From assembly GCA_037447605.1 (NCBI GenBank), contig CM074816.1:753171-817170 (forward strand): 64,000 nt of DNA, written 5' to 3'. This document shows positions 27,600 through 37,176 of this stretch, piece by piece. Position 1 is the stretch's first letter; every line of letters starts with the position of its first letter. Source of the stretch: Zygnema circumcarinatum (Eukaryota; Streptophyta; Zygnematophyceae; Zygnematales; Zygnemataceae). The notes under the pieces are model-generated. The model ran no database searches. It was not told where the DNA came from and saw only the letters and a list, made by a program, of their open reading frames with translations. The translations under genes were made by a program, and so were the position numbers.

Positions 27600-28789
27600 A
27601 TGCAAACGGCGGTGTCTCTAGCCAATCGTGGTAGGTCTATCCGGGCACGATTTTACAGCTTAATTTGTGAAACTGGCAGTAGCATGTAACGGTGAAACTG
27701 TGGACGGGCAACGGAGGAACTTACGGTGATTTGGAAAAAACTGTTGAAACGGGATTTCGAACTGCGGGTCGCATGGAACAGGGGAACCATGACCCCCCCC
27801 CCTGACCCCCTGCATGCAGGAGAGGTCTGTCCGGCGGCCTCGGAGACAGCACCTCCGCCCTCGCCTGGAAGCGGCGCTGACAGCACCGGGAGGGAGGTCA
27901 GAAGAAGAGTTCAGCTTTAGAAACATCGTGAACGTAATACACACATCCAAGTTACATTTGCTTTACAGTTTGGGCACTTTTATGGTCTCTCAAGGGCGCT
28001 GCTCCTCTTGCCTTTGTTCTACTCAAATTAGTAGTTTTTCTGTTGCTTGCAACCTTAGGCTTAGGTCTTCACGTGAGCTTCTTGCAGGGTTTTCTTTCGG
28101 AAACGAAAGAAGACAACGAGAATTTATTGTTTCTCATATAGTAAATGAGGTGATTCATTCAGGATGGGATCTAAATGGCATGGCATCATTCATTCATGGC
28201 CGACGGGCCTTTTTGGATGCATGGAGGACCGTAACTCGTGCTTGCTGGGATGGCTGTGTCCGTCCTTAATGTTTGGGCAGAACGTATTTAAGTTCACCGG
28301 TGGAGAAATATCCTTCACCAGGTATAGCATTTGAAAAAAGGCCCACAAGCATCGATGTCAACGACAACAAACTCGAAAAAGAAGGGCGAAAAAAAAAGCA
28401 TAATTGTATCTAGCAGTATCAGGTCAGGAAGGATCAAGTTTTTAGTAACCATTTTCTGTAAATGACATATGATGATGATGACTATGACTGTAAGCTCAGG
28501 GGGAATCTTGTTGAAGCATGAAGGGCTCTAGAGGAAAGGACGTGCTGAGTTGGATTTCTGTTTTCTGATGCATCAGCATCGCGGGAGGAACAGCATAAAT
28601 TTTGATGTGCGAGTGTATCCCGTCATGGTGTCTGCGACCGTACCCTCTTGACAATTCCAGCACTGCCAAAGACTATAAAGCCGTGCTCCTTTTTCAATTC
28701 TTGAAAATTAAAATCCGTCAAAGGAACTTTAGACTCTTAACCCTACAGGCAGTATCCTTCCTAAATCCTTCACCCCCCCTGCCCTGCAG
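27600..28789. other. Region upstream of the recognised PLAC8 exons
   Basis: The 5' exon or exons of the PLAC8 gene must lie here, because the first recognisable exon (28790) opens in phase 2 after an acceptor. No frame shows the expected Trp and Cys-rich start of a PLAC8 domain, so no exon is called. The rest looks like promoter and intron sequence. Confidence 0.4.
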
Positions 28790-29704
28790 GGCTTTCATCA
28801 CGCACGGCCTGCTGGGAGGCTTCTGCTGCGGCCTAGCGGGTATTGTTGTGGGCCCGCCGGCCTTTTGGCCGAGCTGCGTGCCCTGCCTCGGGGCGTACTA
28901 CCGCAAGCGTCTGCGCGACAAGGAGCGGCTGCTTGGAAGCCCCAAGGAGGACTTTTCGGCTCACTGTCTGTGCCATCAGCTGGCGGTCTGCCAGGCATGT
29001 CATGTTCACTGCAGGGGGTGGGCATGCTCTGGGCATTGAAACTGGTCTCAACATCAGGAAGAATACGCTTTTTAACAGCCTTGTTTCGCGAGAAATAGAA
29101 GGGGCATTCAAAGCTATTGATTGAATGTTTGCAGATGAAGCGAAGATGAGGAAAGACCACCTGTTTGTTTGCCTTATGTTGACCTACGCTTTTTTTCATT
29201 CTCATTGTCACGATTCAAGTGATTCGCAGAAGCTTAAGTGTTGGTATGCTTAAAAAACTCTTCGTTAATGCAACTTGAGATACTTAGGTTTTCGGAGGAA
29301 TTCAGTATGCGTTCACAGCTGTCTTGTTGTAACCATGCATCTCTGAGAGCCTTGAGGTGTGTCACTTGCCCTTCATCTGCGAGGGCTTCTTTCCTTGTGT
29401 CAACGAGATACGCAAAAACAGCGTGAAGTGTGTTCATGGCGTTTGTGCAAGCAATACATGCTTCACATCTCACTATCCATCCCTTCATGGACGGCGCATG
29501 CAGGAATATCGGCAACTTCGGGACTTGCATTCGGACATCGTTCCAGGGCCTACTCATCCTACCATCGACAGGGGACCCGAGGAAACTCTGAAATACTTGG
29601 AGGCTCAAAGAATGCAAAGGGAGATTGAAATCGAAATCGTTCCAGGTGGAGCGAAGGACGACGACAAAGTAAAACAAAGAGGCACGTGGAACTTTTGGCT
29701 CTGA
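28790..29704 (+). CDS. PLAC8 (Cys-rich, FWL/PCR-like) family protein, 5' exons not found
   Basis: Two exons are supported: 28790-28994 and 29504-29704. The first codes for GFCCGLAGIVVGPPAFWPSC, then CVPCLGAYYRKRLRDKERL and a Cys/His-rich block ending CLCHQLAVCQ. The second starts EYRQLRDL, completing the hallmark CxxCxxCQEYREL-type end of the PLAC8 domain. A charged tail of about 55 residues ends ..NFWL and the stop. The splice joining VCQ to EYR uses a GC donor (CAG|gcatgt), which the family motif demands. PLAC8 proteins in plants include cell-number regulators and cadmium-resistance/Ca2+-uptake proteins at membranes; which applies here is not visible. The N-terminal part of the domain is missing from the model. 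Confidence 0.8.
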
Positions 29705-30459
29705 TAAGATACTGGACCGCGAGAAGACCTCTGTCACAAATAGCAATCGAAGATTGCGACTTTTAAAGGAGCCATAATCCACAGATCGCCACGCTGAGTA
29801 CCAACAGTACATATACATAGGGAAACCTAGTAGGACTGTGGAAGGTTATTAGTGTGCACTTATGACTGCATGCTTAGGCGAATATAAAAGTCAAGTATTG
29901 TCTAGTCATCAGTGGTCAACAGTTGTTGAACTTTTGAGGTGAGAAAGCCATGACTGTATAGCTATAGGCGGTTATTTTGTCTGGTACACATTTACAAGCT
30001 CTGCTTGCTCATACAGAAGCATGGTCCCTGGATGATGACATTATATTGCAATAAAGCTACACAGATAAACTTGATGCAGCCGTCCTGTTGATAAGCCGGA
30101 CAGGGCTCAATCATCTTGGGAGTAGCCAGAGAATGGGTCGGACAGGATGCCTAGTAGCAATTGGAGAAGAGCCCTTCATCTGTTTGAGAGCATATCCCCC
30201 TTTAGCTATTCCGTGATGATATTGTGAGGGTAAGCATTCAAACAGAACCAATCTTCTGAGATAATGTTTTGTCTTGCAAAATACAATTAATTTGCCAATT
30301 CGCATTAACTAAGTTTCAGTACAAACCTTGAATGATGATTAACGATGGGGATCAACATCCAATGTTGGGTACAACAACTGGCGCCAATCAGGAAAGGAAG
30401 GAAAAGGATCCACAAGAATTAGCGTGACAACTGCCCATGCTATGCACTCCTGCCTTCAT
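29705..30459. other. Convergent intergenic region, PLAC8 to CMD gene
   Basis: The two genes meet tail to tail here. The sequence is AT-rich and probably holds both 3' UTRs; an AATAAA-like element (GCAATAAAGC) is at about 30049. Nothing else is supported. Confidence 0.5.
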
Positions 30460-31529
30460 TTAAAGGGGCACGATTGTGTCGTACACGCTGTCAGGCTGAA
30501 GGGGCTTCAATGGCGGAACTGCACTGTCCGGGGGCGGCGTTCTTGCAACATTCATAACCATAGCGAGAGTCGTGTAGTATCCATTGACTCCCAACATGTC
30601 CATCACGCCTTCTTCCCCAAACACCTCCATAGCCCTCCTATACGTCTCATCCTTCACTTCCCTCTCCCGCTGTACCTCTGTGGAAAACTTCCACGCCGTC
30701 TCCACATCCTCAGGCATACCTTCGGGTCGTCTTCCTTCGGCTATGGCTGCAACGACTTCCTCCGAAAGCCCCATTCTTAAGCCGATTGGCTGATGTATAG
30801 CCCACTCTACTTGCTGGCTCCATTCACGGGCCGTGATTAGTATTATAAGTTCAGAAATGTATGAAGGGAGGCTTGATTTGTAGCGCACGAATTGGCCGAG
30901 TGAGTTTGCTGCTCGAAAGAGATTAGGGCTGCGGAGGAGAGGGACGAAGGGGCCAAAAACTGGAACTCCTCTGCTCTGTTCAAACTCCCATGCTGCAGCT
31001 CTCTGCTTCTCCGTCATCAAGGCCTCAGGAATGGGAGGCATTCGGTCAGGGCCAGTCTGCAGGGAGGCAGAGCAGTCAGAGGAACCCTAATTGTTCAGTC
31101 ACCACATATAGCTCCAGTGTGGGGCAATGGCCCTACCTTCGTGCATTGGTCCTATTCGGTGTATTCTGATCGAGTAAGAAATGGAGAGAACGTGTTACCA
31201 CGCATTAATTTCTACAAAGAAGCAGCTTTTCTGCTTTCGACAGCAAGAAAATGCAACCGTTCCATTTTTTTTTTCTTTTTTTTTTTCCGCATTTCTCCCC
31301 TTTTTAAGTGAACTTTGATGAGTAAAGGCCGAGCTTTTCATCCACTATTGATTTCTAATTTTTTCTTTAAATTTATCCACAGAGCTCCGATCCAGCGCAC
31401 AGTATTCCCTGATCAGGGAATTGCATCAACACAGTTCCATGAAGAGAGTTCAGCTGCGGTCAACATGCGCATCACATGGAACATCCGTGAGGGGGTCCCT
31501 GAGGGGGCACTCACAGCGGCAAGAGCCAT
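30460..31529 (-). CDS. Carboxymuconolactone decarboxylase (CMD/AhpD) family protein
   Basis: The main exon 30460-31056 codes for nearly all of the protein. A tiny first exon at 31515-31529 (MALAA) fits by phase 0 and a strong GTGAGT donor, giving 203 residues in total. The sequence shows the all-helical CMD fold pattern: SELIILITAREWSQQVEWAIH followed by GLSEEVVAAIAEG, and later GVNGYYTTLAMVMNV. The CxxC of AhpD-type peroxidase partners is absent and the conserved His of the WAIH motif is kept, as in the gamma-CMD-like group found in bacteria, fungi and plants. The substrate is unknown. No targeting signal is clear. It is divergent from the F-box/WD40 gene, with about 280 bases between the two start codons and two G-boxes in between. 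Confidence 0.82.
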
Positions 31530-31808
31530 GGCGGCCCAGAAAAGGCAGCAGAGGGAGACGCAGAGGTGCCACGTGGCGCCCTCACCCGGCATGTCCGGTG
31601 GTAGCGCCACGTGGCGCATTCACGACACGCCTCCAGGTTCCAAAGCCCCGTCACTTTGCTCTTTGCCGTTCCATGTCCATGCGTTCCCCCTTCTTGTTAT
31701 GGTTTAGTTTCACTAGAAATATGCACCAGGGAACATCCCATGACATCAGCATGACATCAGCAAACTTGCCCATTGAAACCCTAAATCTACCCTAACCCTA
31801 ATCTGAGG
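31530..31808. promoter_or_regulatory. Short bidirectional promoter with paired G-boxes and telo-box
   Basis: The start codons of the CMD gene (-) and the F-box/WD40 gene (+) are about 280 bases apart. Two palindromic GCCACGTGGC sites lie at 31568-31577 and 31606-31615. Just before the plus-strand ATG is a telo-box-like run (GAAACCCTAAATC and ACCCTAACCCTAA, 31775-31801), a motif known near the start sites of many plant housekeeping genes. Confidence 0.55.
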
Positions 31809-34800
31809 ATGCAGTGGGAGTGGCCACAGGCGGAGGGAGGGGGCCACCGTGGCGCCATGGCGGAGGGGGAGCCGCCGCTGGAGCGTCTGGACGCTGACAC
31901 GCTACCGCTCTGCCTGCGTGGCCTCTCCCTGCGCGACGTGGCCAGCGCAGCCGCCACGTGTCGCCGCCTGAGACACGCAGCGAACGCGGACTTTTTGTGG
32001 GAAGATCTCTGCAGGTGACGACGCGTGGAGGGGAGGGAGAGGCCGCGAGGGCTCGGGCTGGAGGGGTTAGGGTTGAGGGCGGAGGGTTTGGATTGAAGGG
32101 TTGGGAGGGATAGAGGCATGCAGGGCTTTCAGGGAGAGTTACTTGTGATTGCCTTGCTCTCCCCCCTTTCTCCCCCAAAATGAAGTATAGAGCTTCTCTT
32201 AGTAAAATTAATTCAAGGAAATTTGGGGATTGTCAAAGAGCAATGTCCAGAGATTGTGCTATTTGATTTGCAAATGAACATAATGAACTGGATTTATATG
32301 TATATAGGTGCGGAGGAAGATCTAAAGTTTGGAGCTTTCACTATTTGGTTAGACCCTTGGCAGCTCTTGCTTCCGGTTTGCGAACAAACTTTTGACCTAT
32401 TGCATGTTCCATGCATAGTTATTCGCTTAATCTTCAAAGAATGAAAAGCGTATGTTCGCATACTACTAGCCTGTCAAATGTGCACACTTTATAAAAGTCT
32501 ATTGCTTTTCAGGCTCATTGTTCACGTGGCAATTAGGGTTTGTTGAATTATCAGATATTTGAGGTTTCTTAGAAATTTAGAGTCGAAAGTTGTGGCAGTC
32601 TGATTGAATCCCTCAAAGTTGCTTTAATTTAGGCCATTTGCTCATACATACATGGACGAACGCTTAAAGTACGCACACGTTGTCACGTGTGGTTCAGACA
32701 TGAAGTTGTGGATGTGTGTTCAGCTCCTCACGGTTAGTGCTTTCAAGATTATCATAAGATCGAGAAAATTGGAAGACTGCTCTACACGAAATCTTGTTTT
32801 TCGAACCCCAAAATCACAGAATCCTGAGCTTCTGAATCCTGTTTTCCCCATCTTATTGGTCTGTGAATTGTTTTCCAGGCAGAGATGGACCCCTCGATTA
32901 TCTGCTGCCGGGGAGGTGGTCGAATTTGCTGGAGACCGAGAAGCTTATTCAAGGCGCCACGTGGCAACTCAGCAGCTGCAGTTTACCGATCCGGCTACCT
33001 GCCAGTGGAATATTGACACGTCAGCAGCCATCAGTCACCTAGGCCTGGAAGCTGACAACGATTTTTTGACCGTTGTGCAGGTGACTCCGTCGATATAGTG
33101 TGAACACAACGGAATGTTTGTGGTGAATTTTGATTCAAGATCTTCGTTCATGCATGATGGAATGAATCTGTCTCAATGCTATTTGTTGCCTGGTGGAGTC
33201 TGTTCAGTTCGGTGCCCTTGAACACCGAGTTTATTGAAGGCCTCAACAACCCTAAAAGTTTTTTATGTGATCATGGTTTTTTGGGTGCAGGCGAATAAGT
33301 TATCGGTCTGGTCTCTCGACCATCTGTCGGGGACCCCCTCCCGATGTCAACTTTATGAAGACCATAAGGCGCGAATAACGGCCGTCAGGTAGCATTAGAC
33401 ATCGATCTGCATCAAGCTCTCTCTACTTTCTGTCTCTCCTACCCCCTCACTCTCTCTTGTGTGGAGCCGTCAGCACATCAGTTATCGAACAACTCTGATG
33501 TCTAGGGTTATTAGGCATTCGCAAAACCAGTACATGATTGGAGGGTTTTAACGCACAGATGAACAGAGAACAGCCGAATCCTACAACACAGTGTGAATCT
33601 CGTTTGCAGCGACATTCATCGTTTTAACTCTCTCTGTGGGCGATTTCTGAAAGCAGGTCGATCCCTGCATCTGCGGTGTTTGGTGAGAAGGCGGACTTTG
33701 GAGCTGATAGAGGGAGTGTGCATGTGAGCTGCAGTGCAGATCACACCATTCGAATATGGGCGAAGGTATGGTGCGCAGGAGAATCCCAACTGTGTGTGCT
33801 CTTGTACATATACGACAGTGGCAGAGACAGGGAGAGAGGGAGTGGTGAGGGGTAAGGAAAGGCGCAAGGGCGATGGATGTGTATTGAGGGTTAGGGAGAG
33901 GAAGAGATACTACACGGTGAGGACAAGTCCAATGCTTTGCAGGCTTCTATCTTTTAGGTAGCGAGATTGACCTTAGTCGTCCCAACTGATACGGCTGAAA
34001 GAGGAGAAGGGGCAGGAGTGAACAGTGCTTTGCTCTCTATTTTTTTAAAGTCGAATGTAGGAAACCCCAGGCCCCCACAAAGCCCTGAAACTCGAAAAGC
34101 TCCAAAACTGTAAAGCCCAGAAACGCAACCCTATCCCTGACCCTTAACCTTCACCCTCACCCTATAACCCTTACCCTAACCCTAACCTTAACTCTCATCC
34201 TAATCCTTACCCTAACCCTAATCCTAACCTAACCCTAACTCTCACCCTAACCCTAACCTTAACTCTCATCCTAATCCTTACCCTAACCCTAATCCTAACC
34301 TAACCCTAACTCTCACCCTAACCCTAACCCCAACCCTAGCCCCAACCCTAATCCTAACCTAACCCTACCCCTACCCCTACCCCTACCCCTACCCCTACCC
34401 CTACCCCTACCCCTACCCCTACCCCTACCCCTACCCCTACCCCTACCCCTACCCCTACCCCTACCCCTACCCCTACCCCTACCCCTACCCCTACCCCTAC
34501 CCCTACCCCTACCCCTACCCCTACCCCTACCCCTACCCCTACCCCTACCCCTACCCCTACCCCTACCCCTAACCCTAACCCTACCCCTAACCCTAACCCT
34601 AGCCCTAACCCCAACCCTAACCCTAACTCTGACCCTAACCCCAGCCCTAACCCTAACCCTAACCCTAACCCTAACCCTAACCCTAACCCTTACCCTACCC
34701 CTACCCCTACCCCTACCCCTACCCCTACCCCTACCCCTACCCCTACCCCTACCCCCCCTACCCCTAACCCTAGCCCTAACCCTAATTCCCGTCCTGCAAG

Positions 34801-36616
34801 TGCCCATGCACAGGGCCGCTCTCTGCGCACATTTTCCGGCCACAGCGGGCCGGTGACTGCTCTCGCCAACCGTCCCGTGGGCAGTTTAACGGACGGCCGT
34901 TCCGTGCTGGGCAGCGGAGGGTCGGACTGTACGGTACGGATTTGGGCCCTCCGCGGGGGCGCAAAAAGCCGCGGAAAGTCGCCGCTGCTCGCGACTCTGC
35001 ACGGCCACGTGGCGCCCATCACAGCGCTGGCGGCAGCAGGGTGAGGCCGCGGGTGAGTGAGTGAGTGAGTGAGTGAGTGAGGGAGTGAGTGAGTGAGTGA
35101 GGGAGTGAGTGAATGAGTGAGTGAGTGAGTGAGTGAGTGAGTGAGTGAGTGAGTGAGTGAGTGAGAGAGTGGGGATTAGGGTTGGAGGGAGGGAGGAGGA
35201 ATAGGGCACACTTGGCCTGTGAGGATTGGGGTTTCTTGCTGAAGGTTCTGAGTGTTGTGGGTTTCGCATTGTCTGCGGACAAGGTGGAGAGGATTGGCAC
35301 GAAGGGGCCTAAAATGAGTTTCAGGGTTTCAGGAGCGAATGGGCGATGAGTTGTTTTAGCTTTTTTTGGGGTCTCGTTTTGATTTATTTGGGAATTACCT
35401 GCTGAGAGTTACCGGGCATTCGGGGCTGGGTTCAGGCACAACGATGCACTTCTGGTCAGCGCTGCACGAGACCGCAAGGTGAGGGCCTGCGTGTGGAGGA
35501 GAGCAGAGCTCAGAAACTCTAAAATGTCTACAGGACATCTCTCAACGAGCTTTCAACCCAAAATACTGCGATTGCCCTTAATGAAGTTTGGTGCCCGTGG
35601 AAGCTGCTCTGACACTCTAGGCAGACAGCTGGCAGTCATTCCACTTTTCTGCACTACACCCCTCCCTCCGTCCCTCCCTCCCTCTCTCCCTCCAATCAAC
35701 CCTAAATCCCTTCTCCCGCAGGTGCGCGTGTGGGACGTTGCCTGCGGGCCCTACCACAGCGCGTGTGTGGGTTCGGTCAAGATGGCGCAGCAGCCGCTGT
35801 GGCTGCATTGCCAGGGGGCCACCTGCCACGTGGCGGGCGAGGACAGGCTGGTGACCCTGGACCTGCGGAGCATGCGACAGGTGGCAACGGTGGCGCTGCA
35901 TGGAACCCCCGAGGAGGGCGGCGGCTCCGTCATTCTCTCTGTGGCCTTTGCTCCGTCGGGGACGACGGTCTGCACAGGCGGCAGTGACAGGTGGGCCTCC
36001 GCCGACTGACTGTTTAGGGTGCAAGTTCATCCTAAAGGTTACCTTCCTTGTAAGGCACAATCTAGTCAGAGCGCTCCACGGAAGACGAAATGGCCCATAT
36101 GCTGAAGGTACTCTCAATGGAAATGAAGTATCAACCGAGCGAATTTCTTTTTTTGATATGTTTTAAAGTTTAGTGTTAAGTGTTAAGTGTTTTTTTTTCC
36201 TTGCTTCTTTTGTTGGTTGCAGAAGTGCGCGGCTGTGGGATATGAGAGGAGGCAGCGGAGGAGCAGAGGCGCCTGAGCCTACAGCTACTCTCGGGGGGCA
36301 CAACGGGCCAGTCACGTTGTGCCACGTGGACAGCTACAAGGCTGTCACAGGCGGACAGATGGACTCCTGTCTCCATGTGTGGGACGCTGCGTCGGGAACG
36401 GAACTGTCTTCCATCGAACTGTGGCCCAGAACTGAGGAAGGACGGCCCAATGTCGTAAGCGCTTTAGCTGTGAGAGGGTCCCGTCTGGCAGCGGGCAGCC
36501 TACAGGGGGCGGTGCGAACGCTCGACTTTTCTGACTGCGGGGAGGTGGTCGAGAGGGAGGAGGGGGCGTGGGAAGCGGGAGGGATGCACACGGGCAAATT
36601 TTGGCAAAGGGATTGA
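31809..36616 (+). CDS. F-box/WD40-repeat protein (probable SCF substrate receptor)
   Basis: Eight exons (31809-32014, 32879-33080, 33291-33388, 33657-33765, 34814-35040, 35436-35478, 35722-35990, 36223-36616) sum to 515 residues. Residues ~25-70 are an F-box (LPLCLRGLSLRDVASAAATC, ADFLWEDLCRQRW), which binds SKP1 in SCF ubiquitin ligases. The remainder has about six WD40 blades, visible as SCSADHTIRIWAK, GSGGSDCTVRIW, VSAARDRKVRVWD, CTGGSDRSARLWD and MDSCLHVWDAASG. A second in-frame ATG at 31857 sits in a better Kozak context (GCCATGG) and removes 16 residues, so either start is possible. The target protein is unknown. The fourth intron carries a telomere-like satellite and the fifth a (GTGA)n tract. 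The gene converges on RAD51D. Confidence 0.88.
34121..34795. repeat. Interstitial telomere-like array, CCCTAA and CCCCTA
   Basis: About 670 bases of six-base repeats: mixed CCCTAA and variants (34135-34362), a homogeneous (CCCCTA)n block of about 34 copies (34363-34568), mixed CCCTAA (34569-34690), and a second (CCCCTA)n block (34690-34757). It lies wholly inside an intron of the F-box/WD40 gene and ends 20-odd bases before the acceptor at 34813. Frames through it are low-complexity. Confidence 0.95.
35041..35166 (+). repeat. (GTGA)n tetranucleotide repeat starting at a splice donor
   Basis: About 25 GTGA units follow the donor of the exon ending at 35040, so the intron begins GTGAGG..GTGAGTGAGTGAG. 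Every unit resembles a GTGAGT donor. Confidence 0.95.
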
Positions 36617-37176
36617 GAATGATGTAAATTTGTATTTTTTTCACGTAACATGCTATACACGAGTCAGGGAAAGGAAAGGGAAATATACTCTTAATGTACA
36701 TGCGCGTTTTTCTTTACATCCATACGTCAAAGATATAATACTGTACACGGTGGCCTGCCTGTGCTTACCACGCGTGTCAGTCCCTTATGGCCTCGCCATG
36801 GGATGGGTCGGTAGGTGGGTCGCATGGCTCCAAGCCGCCCCGGGTGATGCAGAAGTGGGCCGTACATCCTGCAGGCTGCATGCGCATCCCACTCATCTCT
36901 CTCAGTGCATGTTCGGCCATGACCCATCCATCCATCCGACAAAATGATGAAGAAGATCATGATGTGAATGGCAGCTCCAACATCTCCAAGCCCATAGAGA
37001 ATACTCCCCAACGGCCCCGCCACTCTGAGCCCATCCCTCTAAAAACCCCTTAACTACTGCTCTAAATTTTTCTGAAACTGGTTGCTACTGTAATCGACAG
37101 AAAATAAACCCGAGCAAGCTCTCAAAGGCTATCTCGCACAGCCCTAACATCCCTCCCTTTTAACGTCAGAGCCGAT
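36617..37176. other. Convergent intergenic region, F-box/WD40 to RAD51D
   Basis: The two genes end tail to tail. No gene or strong element is seen. A few short open frames lack any family motif. Confidence 0.5.

Noticed and set aside
34121-34795. Chromosome end (true telomere)
   Set aside because: Exons of the same WD40 gene continue on both sides in the correct phase, so the array is interstitial.
34313-35022. Minus-strand frames of GRGRGRG and VGVGVG
   Set aside because: They are translations of the CCCCTA/CCCTAA array in an intron, not a Gly/Arg-rich protein.
35041-35166. CRISPR-like array
   Set aside because: It is a simple tetranucleotide repeat without spacers in a eukaryotic intron.
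36630-37053. Short frames on both strands between the convergent genes
   Set aside because: They contain no recognisable domain and fit 3' UTR or intergenic sequence.
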